64,000 bases of DNA. Source: Maritimibacter sp. HL-12. Its GTDB lineage: Bacteria > Pseudomonadota > Alphaproteobacteria > Rhodobacterales > Rhodobacteraceae. The stretch is from positions 3,008,163-3,072,162 of the forward strand of contig NZ_FXBQ01000001.1 in the NCBI RefSeq assembly GCF_900177545.1. Direction: 5' to 3'. Positions 15,901-23,139 of the stretch are shown here, piece after piece. The stretch's first letter is position 1. The number at the start of each line of letters is the position of its first letter. The notes below the pieces were generated by a model that worked only from the letters and a program-made list of their open reading frames with translations, was not told where the DNA came from and searched no databases. The position numbers were made by a program, and so were the translations under genes.

Positions 15901-16876
15901 GGCGCTCGATCTGGAGGCCGACATGCCGGCCTTCACGCCGCCGGTGCCGGTTCTGCCCCTGTTTCTTGATCTTCCCCTGCTGCGCGGGGACGAGATCGCC
16001 CACGCCCCCTATCTCGCGGTGACCGCGCTGCCCTGGCCCGGGCCGGTCGCGGTCTACCGCGCGGCCGAGGACGACGGCTACGGTTTTGTCACGCGTCTCG
16101 GTGCCCCGGCGCGCGTGGGGGTGACCGAGACGGTGCTCGCCCGGGCCCGTCCCGGCGTGATCGACCGTGGCCCGGTTCTGCGGGTTCGGATGACGACGGG
16201 CGACCTCGCCTCGGCCTCTCTTGAGCGGGTCCTGAACGGCGCGAACGCGGCGGTGATCGGCGATGGCGCGCCGGACAACTGGGAGGTGTTCCAGTTCACC
16301 ACCGCGGAGCTTGTGGGGGAGGGGCTGTGGGAGATCAGTGGTCGTTTGCGCGGGCAGGCGGGTTGCGATGCAACCATGCCGGAGGTCTGGCCGGTCGGGT
16401 CATACGTGGTGCTGCTCGACAGCGCGGTGGCGCAACTGCCCCAGGCGCTCGGCCAACGCGGACTTGAGCGGCATTATCGCATCGGTCCGGCCGCGCGCGG
16501 CTATGACGACGCGACTTATGTGCATGAGGTTCATGCCTTTTCCGGTGTCGGGCTGCGCCCCTACGCGCCGGTGCATCTGAGGGCGGGCTGGAGCGGTGGC
16601 GATCTGGAGGTAAGCTGGCTACGTCGGACCCGGATCGACGGCGACAGCTGGTTTGCCGAAGAGGTGCCGCTGGGCGAAACCCAGGAACGCTACCGGGTCC
16701 GGGTGATGGCCGGGCTCGACGTCTTGCGTGAGGCCACGGTGACTGCGCCGGCATGGAGCTACAGCGCCGCGATGCAGGCCGCCGATGGCGTGGAACTGCC
16801 CTTCGCGGTGGAGGTGGCGCAGGTCTCGGAGGTCTGGGGTGCCGGGCCGTTCCGCCGTATCGAGATCGCAGCGTGA
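12929..16876 (+). CDS. GTA g15, large baseplate/host-contact protein with TIM-barrel-like domain
   Basis: 1315 residues, the largest GTA protein (the 'megatron'). A hydrophobic Gly/Ala-rich N-terminus (residues 1-45) precedes a phage-tail domain and a Gly-Ser linker near 98-118. The GTA TIM-barrel-like (glycoside hydrolase-like) domain spans about 445-745 and includes DWSEYFGYHPQDGSGDLRF, FIGIDNYMPLSDW and KPIWFTEIGCAAIDKG. Tail-fibre-like beta-rich sequence follows to the end. The protein forms the trimeric fibre/hub tip that contacts recipient cells and pierces the envelope. It ends the contiguous structural operon. Confidence 0.95.
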   Translation: MATIVLSAVGAAVGASVGGGVLGLSSVVIGRAVGAIAGSLIDQAIMGGGSDTVETSQVDRFRLTGVSEGAVVRRVFGAMRIGGQVIWTSPVREHAIVTEEGSGGSGKGGMFGGGSGAGTTARTTEYRHSLSIAIALCEGEITRVGRVWADGEEVAAENLGIRVYTGTETQGPDPKIEAVEGTGNVPGYRGTAYVVIEDLDITAFGNRVPVFNFEVFRPEGPDQPAEIARGTRAVAIIPGTGEYALATSRVHYGDRFGEKRPANENTPLGKTDFAASLDMLTGELPNLESGSLVVSWFGDDLRCGQCEVAPKVEKHVEDGHEMPWRVAGITRSAASLVPLESGRPVYGGTPTDQSVIEAITALKGAGKAVTFYPFILMTQMAGNGLADPWTGAAGQPALPWRGRITLSAAPGRDGSPDGTAAATAQVAAFFGSAQPGDFSLQGDTISYHGPDEWSYRRFILHYAHLCKAAGGVEAFLIGSEMRGLTQIRGPGGSFPAVDRLVQLAADVRAVLGPEVKISYAADWSEYFGYHPQDGSGDLRFHLDKLWGDDNIDFIGIDNYMPLSDWRDGPDHADAHWGSIYNLDYLKANILGGEGYDWFYHAPEAEALQRRTPITDGDHDEPWVWRYKDLPNWWRNAHHERIGGVRQTEPTDWVPGSKPIWFTEIGCAAIDKGTNQPNKFLDPKSSESKLPKYSSGQRDDFIQMQYLRALNEFWADPANNPTDLETGVQMLDMSRAHIWAWDARPFPWFPRSGALWSDGGNYARGHWLNGRATNRSLASVVQEVCAASGLAPVDTARLYGLVRGYVIDAVTGGRNALQPLMLAYGFEAAEREGMLRFFSRTGLADRVIDRDRLALHDEIEGAVEYSRAPEAEVAGRVRLNFVEAGRDYGVRAAEAIHPEEPTLAVSTSEMPLLLTTGEGRAITERWLAEARVARDGARFALPPSGLGNMAGDVVELDLPEGAGNFRLDHVEQGEVALVQAVRVEPSVFEPVEALDLEADMPAFTPPVPVLPLFLDLPLLRGDEIAHAPYLAVTALPWPGPVAVYRAAEDDGYGFVTRLGAPARVGVTETVLARARPGVIDRGPVLRVRMTTGDLASASLERVLNGANAAVIGDGAPDNWEVFQFTTAELVGEGLWEISGRLRGQAGCDATMPEVWPVGSYVVLLDSAVAQLPQALGQRGLERHYRIGPAARGYDDATYVHEVHAFSGVGLRPYAPVHLRAGWSGGDLEVSWLRRTRIDGDSWFAEEVPLGETQERYRVRVMAGLDVLREATVTAPAWSYSAAMQAADGVELPFAVEVAQVSEVWGAGPFRRIEIAA

Positions 16877-16877
16877 G

Positions 16878-17162
16878 ATGCGGCGGGTGTTGCACGGCGA
16901 TGTAAGCACCGCGGCCCGCGCCCTGCTGGCCGCAACACCCGGGTCCCGCGCGGCGCTCGTTGCACGGTTGTTGCGCGAGGCCGAGGCTGCCGATCGCTTT
17001 CGCGGTGCCAGCGGGCGAGCGCACCCGCTCTGGGGCAACGGCAGCCTGATGTCGGCGGCAATGGCCTATCCGCGGGCGCGCGAACCCTACCTCGACGACC
17101 GCGAATATGCGGCCTGCCTGGTCATGGTTCTGGAAGGCTTGATCGCCCGGGCGGAGGTTTGA
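16878..17162 (+). CDS. Conserved small protein downstream of GTA g15
   Basis: 94 residues from ATG 16878, only 1 base after the g15 stop, so it is transcribed and probably translated with the GTA operon. Features are an Ala/Leu/Arg-rich helical first half (TAARALLAATPGSRAALVARLL), the motif GRAHPLWGNGSLMSAA, and YLDDREYAACLVMVLEGL. I recall similar proteins adjoining GTA clusters in Rhodobacterales, but no function is known to me. No signal peptide or membrane span. It may be a GTA accessory factor or a passenger. Confidence 0.8.
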   Translation: MRRVLHGDVSTAARALLAATPGSRAALVARLLREAEAADRFRGASGRAHPLWGNGSLMSAAMAYPRAREPYLDDREYAACLVMVLEGLIARAEV

Positions 17163-17191
17163 CGGGGTGATCGCCCGGGCTGCGCTGACCC

Positions 17192-17353
17192 TCAGCCGCG
17201 CACCAGGAAAACGGTGATGAACAGCCCGATAATCGCGAAGGCGAGGGAATAGGAGGCGGCATATTGCGCGATGTCGAGCGCCTTGCCGCCCCGGGACCGG
17301 GCGGTGTAGCCGCCGATCAGGGCGCCGAGCAGAGCGAACGCGAGAATGATCAT
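17192..17353 (-). CDS. Small two-span membrane protein (53 aa)
   Basis: 53 residues from ATG 17353, with AAGGGGG upstream. It consists of two hydrophobic helices (IILAFALLGALIGGYTA and YSLAFAIIGLFITVFLV) joined by a basic segment ARSRGGKALDIAQYA. Comparable small proteins of Rhodobacterales are often given the label apolipoprotein acyltransferase, which this length cannot justify. It is last in a minus-strand series with the DUF2927 and GNAT genes. Function unknown. Confidence 0.75.
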   Translation of the reverse strand: MIILAFALLGALIGGYTARSRGGKALDIAQYAASYSLAFAIIGLFITVFLVRG

Positions 17354-17391
17354 GCCGGACCCCCTTGGCCAAGGGGGCCTGGCCCCCGGTG

Positions 17392-18783
17392 TCAGATGCT
17401 GCCGCTCGGTGCGATGGCGGCGATCTCGTCGAGGCGGGCACCAACCGCCGCCTCCGAGCCGAAGCCATAACGTGCCCATCCGAGGCTGTCGAGACGGACA
17501 AGCTGCGCCTCTGGGTCGCGGCCCTGGAATTCGAGCGCCTGCGCCTTGATCATCATCAGCGTCGAAAGGAGGACCGCGTTCTCTGCCCTGGTCACGGCAC
17601 CGAGATAGCTGTCCGCGATGCGAATCGCGGTCTCGGCATTGCCGAGGGAAAGCGCATGGGCGGCGATCTGCACGCCCATGTGCGCCGCGTGCAGCGCAGT
17701 GGCCGGCGAGGTGCGGTAGATTGCCTCGGCGTCGCGGAAAGCTGCCAGCGCGATATCGGAATTCACCCCGAGGTGGAGCCGGCCAAGCGCGTAGAGCGAG
17801 AAGGCAAGCCGGTGGTCGCGCCAGTTGTGGACCCGGGCGAGATCGACGGCGCGGCGGGCTGCATCGCGGCGGGCCTGTGGGCCCGCGGTGCCGCCGAGCG
17901 CCTCCTCGATCGCGTGTTTCCATGCCGCCGGGGTGGCCGCAATCGGGCGCGGGGTGCCGTCGCCGCCGGCGGGATTGAGGCGGGCGAGCAGGCCGGGCAG
18001 GCGCGCGGCAACCTCGTCGCGGGACATCCCCGAGCGCAGGTCCGGCGCGTAGTAGGCGCGCAGGATCAGCATGTCGAAGCCGGTGAGCACGTTGTGGAAA
18101 TTGTCGTCGTTGAAGACGCTGTCGGGCAGCCGGTAGAGATCGTTGACCGGCCCGAGCGCCTGGGCGACCTCTTCGTGCAGGCAATCGCGGATCTCCTGCG
18201 GGCTCACGTCGCCGGGAATGAATACCGCCATCCGGCTGCGTTCGGTGAGCGAGGCCCAGTCGGTTTGCGCAGTGCGACGCGCCGCCTTGTATTCCGCCCA
18301 GCTCGACACGTTGGGGGCGACGAAACAGGCGGCGCTGGGCACCAGCCGCTGCAGCTCGCGCTTGGTGATCATCTCGACGGTGATGTCGCCCTGATCGCCG
18401 GAAACCTGGCGGATCTCGATCCCGGCCTCGATGCGCAGCCGGGTCAGCAGCCGGTCGATATCGGTTTGCAGGCTGGCGGGCGCGCGGCCGGTCACGGCAA
18501 AGGTGACGGGCCCCTCGAATCGGGTGAACACCGGCAATGCGCGGCCACTCTCGAGGCGGAAGGACAGATCGAGGAAATCGGCGGCGATCTCGCTGTTGGG
18601 CCGCATCGGCCGTTCGATCCCGGAGCTGGCGAAGGCTTTCATCGGCGGCATCTGCGCCGGCACTTCGATCTGCCGTGACGTCACCTGTCGGGCCGTCACT
18701 TCCCCTTGCGGCAGCTCGGCGGCACAGCCCGCCAGCCCCAGGACCATGATCGCCCCCACGATCATCCCGCGTTTCAAGGTCAT
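17392..18783 (-). CDS. DUF2927 lipoprotein
   Basis: 463 residues from ATG 18783. The N-terminus has a lipoprotein signal with lipobox LAGC (Cys20). The central DUF2927 region contains CLHEEVAQALGPVNDLYRLP followed by SVFNDDNFHNVLTGFDMLILRAYYAPDLRSGMS (quoted as two pieces); the HEExxQ-like motif suggests a metallopeptidase-like fold but activity is unproven. The C-terminal third is TPR/SEL-like helical repeats (ARRAVDLARVHN, LGRLHLGVNSDIALAAFRDAEAIY). The start overlaps the stop of the GNAT gene by ATGA, so the two are co-translated. A longer upstream extension of the frame is noncoding with respect to this protein. Confidence 0.85.
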   Translation of the reverse strand: MTLKRGMIVGAIMVLGLAGCAAELPQGEVTARQVTSRQIEVPAQMPPMKAFASSGIERPMRPNSEIAADFLDLSFRLESGRALPVFTRFEGPVTFAVTGRAPASLQTDIDRLLTRLRIEAGIEIRQVSGDQGDITVEMITKRELQRLVPSAACFVAPNVSSWAEYKAARRTAQTDWASLTERSRMAVFIPGDVSPQEIRDCLHEEVAQALGPVNDLYRLPDSVFNDDNFHNVLTGFDMLILRAYYAPDLRSGMSRDEVAARLPGLLARLNPAGGDGTPRPIAATPAAWKHAIEEALGGTAGPQARRDAARRAVDLARVHNWRDHRLAFSLYALGRLHLGVNSDIALAAFRDAEAIYRTSPATALHAAHMGVQIAAHALSLGNAETAIRIADSYLGAVTRAENAVLLSTLMMIKAQALEFQGRDPEAQLVRLDSLGWARYGFGSEAAVGARLDEIAAIAPSGSI

Positions 18784-19241
18784 TGTATCGCCCCCCGTTG
18801 ATACTTGATGAACGGTGTTTCCTCGCCGATCCGGTCGTAGAGCTTGCGCGCGGTGGTGTTGAAGCTCTGCGTCATCCAGTAGACCGAGGGCGCGCCCCTT
18901 GCGTCGGCGGCGGCATAGACCGCCTCGATCAGCGCCCGGCCCACGCCTTGTCCGCGGTGCGCGGGGTCGGCGTAGAGGTCTTGCAGATAGCAGACGTCCT
19001 CGATCTTCCAGTTGTGGCGATGGAAGATGTAGTGCACGAGCCCCACCGGCACGCCGCCGGTTTGCGCGATCAGGCCGAACTGCGGCTCCTCCTCCGAAAG
19101 CAGGCGGGCAAAGGTGGTGGCATAGACCTCCTCGCTCACGTCCGCCTCGTAGAACGCCAGGTAGGCCGACCACAACCGGCACCAATCGGGCTCGTCAGCG
19201 CGCGTCAGCGAGCGGACGGCAGGAATTGTATTGTCTCCCAA
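18780..19241 (-). CDS. GNAT-family N-acetyltransferase
   Basis: 153 residues. The acetyl-CoA binding motif A is clear: DLYADPAHRGQGVGRALIEAVYAAAD (R/QxxGxG/A type), preceded by a VHYIFHRHNWKIEDVCYLQDLY strand and followed by WMTQSFNTTARKLYDRIG. This is the pattern of small-molecule or diamine-type acetyltransferases (GNAT). The substrate cannot be told. The only start I can place is TTG 19241, with no good ribosome site, so the start is uncertain. Coupled to the DUF2927 gene by ATGA. Confidence 0.87.
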   Translation of the reverse strand: MGDNTIPAVRSLTRADEPDWCRLWSAYLAFYEADVSEEVYATTFARLLSEEEPQFGLIAQTGGVPVGLVHYIFHRHNWKIEDVCYLQDLYADPAHRGQGVGRALIEAVYAAADARGAPSVYWMTQSFNTTARKLYDRIGEETPFIKYQRGAIQ

Positions 19242-19316
19242 GGCAATACGCTTTCACCGTTATCGCCCCCCCAGGCCCATTCAGGGGTAGGTGGCCAACC
19301 GATTCGGCGGAAGGGA

Positions 19317-19366
19317 AAAATGGCGGAAATCGGGCGGAAAACGGGCTGTTTCCGGACGGGAAACAG
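19317..19366. repeat. Palindromic GGAAA-rich intergenic element
   Basis: Within the 202-base gap between the GNAT and CNNM genes there are repeated GGCGGAAA/GGCGGAAAAC units and a perfect 8-bp hairpin CTGTTTCC (19346-19353) with GGAAACAG (19359-19366). The wording resembles the triple palindrome at 22082-22153. It may be a degenerate copy of the same intergenic element, or the terminator of the CNNM gene. Confidence 0.45.
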
Positions 19367-19443
19367 GAGCGTCGCAAAATCTAGTGGTTGCGCATGGCCC
19401 CGCCACAAGCCGGCCGCGGCAATACGGCGAAAATGGGGCGGGG

Positions 19444-20754
19444 TCAGAGCGGCCGGATGCGCAAGGTCGCGATCCGGTTCTCGGCGCGTTCCAATACCTC
19501 GAAGCGGAAACCGTGAAACGAGAAGGTCTGGCCCTCGTTCGGGATCATCTGGGCTTCGTGAATGACCAGCCCCGCGACCGTATTTGCCTCTTCATCGGGC
19601 AGCGACCAGTCGAGCGCGCGGTTGAGGTCGCGGATCGTCATCGCGCCATCGACGATGACGCTGCCGTCCTCCTGCCGCGCGACGCCGGATTCGGCGGCGA
19701 AGGTGTCGAACTCGTCGGTGATCTCGCCGACGATCTCCTCGAGAATGTCCTCCAGCGTGATCAGCCCCTGCAGCGCGCCGTATTCGTCCACCACCAGCGC
19801 GAAATGGGTGTGGCGCTTGAGGAAGTTGCGCATCTGGTCGTTCAAGGTGGTGGTGTCGGGCACGAAATAGGGTGCCATCGCCACCTCCATGATGTCGAAC
19901 TTGTCGAAGGTGGCCCCGTCGGCGGCCTCGCGCGCGGCATACATCGCCCGGCTGAGATCCTTGGCGTGGATCACGCCGACGATGTTCTCGGGCTCGCCGC
20001 GATAGACCGGCAGCCGGGTATGCGCCGAGGCCAGCGCCTGTTTCAGCACCTCCTCGGGGGGCAGGTCGGCGTCGATCATCTCGATCTGGCTGCGGTGCAG
20101 CATGATCTCGTCCACGGTGCGGTCGATCAGGTCGAGCGCGCCGAGGATTCGGTCTCGGTCTTCCTTGTGCACCGTGCCCTCGGAATGGCCGAGGGTGAGC
20201 GCGCCCGCGATCTCGTCGCGCACCGCGAGAAGGTGGGCATTGGGATCCGTCTTCACCCCGAACAGGATCAGCAGCCCCCGGGTGAGCGCGCGCACGGCGG
20301 AGACGACGGGCGAGAACAGCAGCACCACTACCCGGATCGGCGCCGAGACCAGCGCGGCGGCGGATTCAGGCCGGGTGATGGCGTAGGTCTTGGGCAGCAC
20401 CTCGGCGAAGATCAGCACCAAGAGCGTCATCACCAGCGTCGCCAGCGCCACCCCTTCGGCCCCGAACAGCCGGGTGAGCAGCGCGGTGGCGAGCGAGGTC
20501 GCGAGGATGTTAACGAGGTTGTTGCCGAGCAGCACCGAGCCGATCAGCCGCTCGTTGTCCTCGGTGATCGCGAGCGCCCGTTCGGCACCACGGTCGCCCT
20601 TGTCGGCCCGCGCCCGCAGCTTGCCGCGCGAGGAGGCGGTGAGCGCGGTTTCCGAGCCCGAGAAGAAGGCCGACAGAACCAGCAGCACGAGAATGGCGGC
20701 GGCGGTCAGCCAGGAGGCGGTGTCGAGAAAGGGGGTGGCGGCGTCGGGCGTCAT
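19444..20754 (-). CDS. CNNM/hemolysin C-family transporter (DUF21-CBS-CorC/HlyC)
   Basis: 436 residues. The N-terminal DUF21/CNNM membrane domain (to about residue 175) has three to four hydrophobic segments and the motifs SAFFSGSETALTA and LLGNNLVNILATS. Two CBS domains follow (IMLHRSQIEMIDADLPPEEVL and VVDEYGALQGLITLEDILEEIVGEI, in part), then a C-terminal CorC_HlyC transporter-associated domain ending ATLRIRPL. Family members are implicated in magnesium/cobalt efflux or tolerance. Divergent from the phosphoesterase-like gene. A second, shorter member lies at 38020-39081. Confidence 0.93.
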   Translation of the reverse strand: MTPDAATPFLDTASWLTAAAILVLLVLSAFFSGSETALTASSRGKLRARADKGDRGAERALAITEDNERLIGSVLLGNNLVNILATSLATALLTRLFGAEGVALATLVMTLLVLIFAEVLPKTYAITRPESAAALVSAPIRVVVLLFSPVVSAVRALTRGLLILFGVKTDPNAHLLAVRDEIAGALTLGHSEGTVHKEDRDRILGALDLIDRTVDEIMLHRSQIEMIDADLPPEEVLKQALASAHTRLPVYRGEPENIVGVIHAKDLSRAMYAAREAADGATFDKFDIMEVAMAPYFVPDTTTLNDQMRNFLKRHTHFALVVDEYGALQGLITLEDILEEIVGEITDEFDTFAAESGVARQEDGSVIVDGAMTIRDLNRALDWSLPDEEANTVAGLVIHEAQMIPNEGQTFSFHGFRFEVLERAENRIATLRIRPL

Positions 20755-20822
20755 CGGTGTTGTCTTTCTGGTGAGGTTGCCTCTCTATGGCCTTGCAGGG
20801 GCCGTGTTTCAAGGGAGGGGGC

Positions 20823-21629
20823 ATGAGGATCGCCGATCTGGGCACCTTTCGCGGGCCGGTCATCGCCTATGGCGGTGCCTTGGCCAACCTTTCCGCGCTC
20901 GGAGCCTTGCTGCGCGAAGCCGGGCGCGCGGGGGTGCCGGGGGCGCAGGTGATCTGCACCGGCGACATCGCCGGGATCGGCGCGCAACCCGCCGAGTGCA
21001 TCGCCGCCACCCGCGCTTATGGACACAGGCTGGTGGCCGGCAATATCGAGCGTCAGCTCTCGGCAAGCGCGGCCGACAGCGGCTCGGGCTATCCACCGGG
21101 AAGCGTGGCGAGGCGGATCGCGGCGAAGTGGTGGCAGCACACCGATGCGGCGGTAACCGCCGAGGCGCGCGACTGGATGGAGACCTTGCCCGATGTCGCG
21201 GTTTTCGCCCACGAGGGGCGGCGCTACGCGGTGGTGCATGGGGCCGGCACCTCCGCGTCGCGTTTCCTCTGGCCCTCGACGCCCGCGGCGGTGTTTGGCC
21301 GCGAAATCGAGGCGATCGCCGCCGCCGCTGGACCGGTCGACGCGGTGATCGCAGGCCATGCCGGGATCGCTTTCATGCGCGACATCGCCGGGGTGCTCTG
21401 GATCAACGCCGGGATCATCGGCCAGCCGCCGCACGACGGGCGGCGCGGCGGGCGCTACCTGCGGCTCGACGCCGACGGCGCGCGCATCCTCAGGCTCGAC
21501 TACGACCCGGCCCCGGCCTTCGCCGCGATGGTGGCGGCAGGCCTGACCCAAGGCTGGGATCTGGCGCTGATGACCGGGCGCTGGCCCTGCACCGAGATGC
21601 TGCCCGAAACGCTGCGGCGGGGCTGTTGA
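20823..21629 (+). CDS. Metallophosphoesterase-fold protein with degenerate metal site
   Basis: 268 residues. The overall layout matches YfcE/ApaH-like calcineurin phosphoesterases: VICTGDIAGIGAQPAECI corresponds to the conserved GDxVGYGxxPxEC block, VVHGAGTSASRFLW to the HGS block, and INAGIIGQPPHDGR to the NxGSVGxPRDG block. Key ligands are missing: the usual SDIHGN motif reads GGALAN, GNHD reads GNIE and GHTH reads GHAG. Loss at three metal motifs suggests no ordinary metal-dependent phosphatase activity, perhaps nucleotide sensing. ATG 20823 has a GGGAGGGGG ribosome site. Divergent from the CNNM gene; an SH3 gene follows. Confidence 0.8.
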   Translation: MRIADLGTFRGPVIAYGGALANLSALGALLREAGRAGVPGAQVICTGDIAGIGAQPAECIAATRAYGHRLVAGNIERQLSASAADSGSGYPPGSVARRIAAKWWQHTDAAVTAEARDWMETLPDVAVFAHEGRRYAVVHGAGTSASRFLWPSTPAAVFGREIEAIAAAAGPVDAVIAGHAGIAFMRDIAGVLWINAGIIGQPPHDGRRGGRYLRLDADGARILRLDYDPAPAFAAMVAAGLTQGWDLALMTGRWPCTEMLPETLRRGC

Positions 21630-21697
21630 CGCAGGTCATGGCGGCATCCGGGCAACCGGGCCAGACTGCCAGTGGATTGTCGGGGGAGGGCTCTGCC

Positions 21698-22060
21698 ATG
21701 AAACCTGTCAAACGCGCCGTCACCTTCGCCGCGCTGGTTGCGGCGACTGCCCTGATGGCCTGCACCGCTCCCGCCCACGCGGGCGATTGCACCGGCTACG
21801 TCGTCGGGGTTCAGCCGGTGTCGAAATACAACCACGCTACAGGTACGGGGTTCCTCGCGGTGCGGTCGGGGCCGGGGTCGACTTACGCCCAGCGCGGCGA
21901 GGTGTACCTCGGCGACGAGATCTCGGTCTGGGACCGCAACGGCAACTGGTATTACGTTTCCTGCATGTCGGGGCGCTGCACCCAGCCCTACTGGGGCCAG
22001 CCCACGCCACAGGGCTGGGTCTACGGCAAGTATCTCAGCATCGGCGGGGTCTGCCCCTAG
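21698..22060 (+). CDS. Secreted SH3-domain (SH3b) protein
   Basis: 120 residues from ATG 21698, preceded by GGGGGAGGG. A signal peptide (MKPVKRAVTFAALVAATALM with cleavage probably after AHA near residue 28) leads to a single bacterial SH3 fold: GFLAVRSGPGSTYAQRGEVY, then ISVWDRNGNWYYVSC and GWVYGKYL. Four cysteines in the mature part suggest disulfides. Such domains usually bind peptidoglycan or act as periplasmic binding modules. Substrate unknown. It ends 22 bases before the palindrome cluster. Confidence 0.88.
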   Translation: MKPVKRAVTFAALVAATALMACTAPAHAGDCTGYVVGVQPVSKYNHATGTGFLAVRSGPGSTYAQRGEVYLGDEISVWDRNGNWYYVSCMSGRCTQPYWGQPTPQGWVYGKYLSIGGVCP

Positions 22061-22081
22061 GCCGGTCGCCCCGGGCGGGGG

Positions 22082-22153
22082 CGAAATCCGCGGCGGATTT
22101 CGGAGCGGAAAACGTACGTTTTCCGGCCCGTTTTCCGTATCGGAAAACGGGCC
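22082..22153. repeat. Cluster of three perfect palindromes (convergent terminator/REP-like element)
   Basis: Three consecutive perfect inverted repeats: CGAAATCCGC/GCGGATTTCG (22082-22102, one central base), a 20-bp palindrome centred on ACGT-ACGT (22106-22125), and GGCCCGTTTTCCG (22125-22137) with CGGAAAACGGGCC (22141-22153) around a TAT loop. The second and third share the GGAAAACG core. It lies between convergent genes ending at 22060 and 22157, so it can terminate both. Its modular make-up resembles REP/BIME elements. Confidence 0.7.
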
Positions 22154-22156
22154 CTC

Positions 22157-22630
22157 TCAGGCGTCGCGCGCCGCAGCGGCGAGGAGGGCCAGCGCGTGGG
22201 CGGTGGCCGCGGCGCGCACCCGGGCGCGGCCGAGCGCGCCGAAGTCCACCGTTTCGGTCCGGCTGCCCGCCGTCGTGGCCAGCCCGAAACACACGCGCCC
22301 CTCGGGCTTGCGCTCCGACCCTCCGGGGCCCGCGATCCCGGTGACGGAAACCGCGATATCCACCGGCGCGCGGGCCAGAAGCCCCTCGGCCATCTCGCGC
22401 GCCACCGCCTCCGACACCGCGCCGTGATCCTGGAGCGTGGCTTCCGACACGCCCAGGAGCGCCACCTTGGCGGCGTTGGAATAGGTGATCACGCCGCGCT
22501 CGAACACGTCCGACGAACCGGCGATATCGGTGAGCGCGGCGCCGATCATCCCGCCGGTGCAGCTTTCGGCGCTGGCGAGCCGCAGCCCCTTGTCGCGGCA
22601 CAGATCGAGCAGGGCGGCGGCGTCGGTCAT
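22157..22630 (-). CDS. pncC: CinA C-terminal domain protein, nicotinamide-nucleotide amidase
   Basis: 157 residues, the stand-alone CinA C-terminal domain. It deamidates nicotinamide mononucleotide to nicotinic acid mononucleotide in NAD recycling. Conserved motifs are LASAESCTGGMIGAALTDI, ERGVITYSNAAK, SEAVAREMAEG and VSVTGIAGPGGSERKPEGRV (each in part). The usual N-terminal molybdopterin-binding-like domain of full CinA is absent, as in many proteobacteria. ATG 22630 overlaps the pgpA stop; it is the last gene of the ispDF-pgpA-cinA operon and ends next to the palindrome cluster. Confidence 0.95.
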   Translation of the reverse strand: MTDAAALLDLCRDKGLRLASAESCTGGMIGAALTDIAGSSDVFERGVITYSNAAKVALLGVSEATLQDHGAVSEAVAREMAEGLLARAPVDIAVSVTGIAGPGGSERKPEGRVCFGLATTAGSRTETVDFGALGRARVRAAATAHALALLAAAARDA

Positions 22631-23139
22631 GCCATCAGCCAGAGGTGCGAAAGCGCCGCCAGTGCCACGGTAAGCACGCCCGCGACGATCCCCGCCAGCA
22701 CGTCGTCGAGCATCACGCCCATGGCGTCGCCGCGCCGGTCGGCCCAGCCGATCGGGCCGGGTTTCCAGACGTCGAAGGCGCGGAACAGGAAGAAGGCGGC
22801 GATCCAGCCCGGATAGAGCGCGCCGATCTCGATATTCATCATCGCCGCACCGAACGAGACCGGCAACATCGCCAGCCACATGCCCACGACCTCGTCGATC
22901 ACCACTTCGGAGGGATCTTCGCGGCCGCTTTCGGCGACCACGGCGGGGGTGGCCCAAAGCCCGGCCACGAAGGCCGCGAGCGTGGCAAGGCCAAGCAGAA
23001 CCGGCCCGCCGAACGGGTGGGCGATACTGCCGAGCACATGCAGCGCCCAGACGAAGGGCAGGGCGGCGAGCGAGCCCCAGGTGCCGGAGGCCGGGCGCAG
23101 GTAGCCGACGTAGAGAAAGGTGGCGAGGATCCGTTTCAT
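22627..23139 (-). CDS. pgpA: Phosphatidylglycerophosphatase A
   Basis: 170 residues. PgpA removes phosphate from phosphatidylglycerol phosphate at the inner membrane. The family motif at the start ([20 protein letters not shown]), the acidic [14 protein letters not shown] and [18 protein letters not shown], and the closing [15 protein letters not shown] are all present, among four hydrophobic segments. The start and stop overlap ispDF and cinA by ATGA at both ends, indicating strict translational coupling in one operon. Confidence 0.95.
   Translation of the reverse strand: MKRILATFLYVGYLRPASGTWGSLAALPFVWALHVLGSIAHPFGGPVLLGLATLAAFVAGLWATPAVVAESGREDPSEVVIDEVVGMWLAMLPVSFGAAMMNIEIGALYPGWIAAFFLFRAFDVWKPGPIGWADRRGDAMGVMLDDVLAGIVAGVLTVALAALSHLWLMA

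Noticed and set aside
13922-16003. Open frame of 693 codons antisense to GTA g15
   Set aside because: No family sequence; g15 has the conserved TIM-barrel motifs.
2986-17162. Active prophage
   Set aside because: No integrase, repressor, replication, holin or attachment repeats; gene order is that of a gene transfer agent.
17713-17723. Second ops-like match GCGGTAGATTG
   Set aside because: Lies inside the DUF2927 coding sequence, antisense to it, with no operon downstream; taken as a chance match and used as a caution for the 59835 site.
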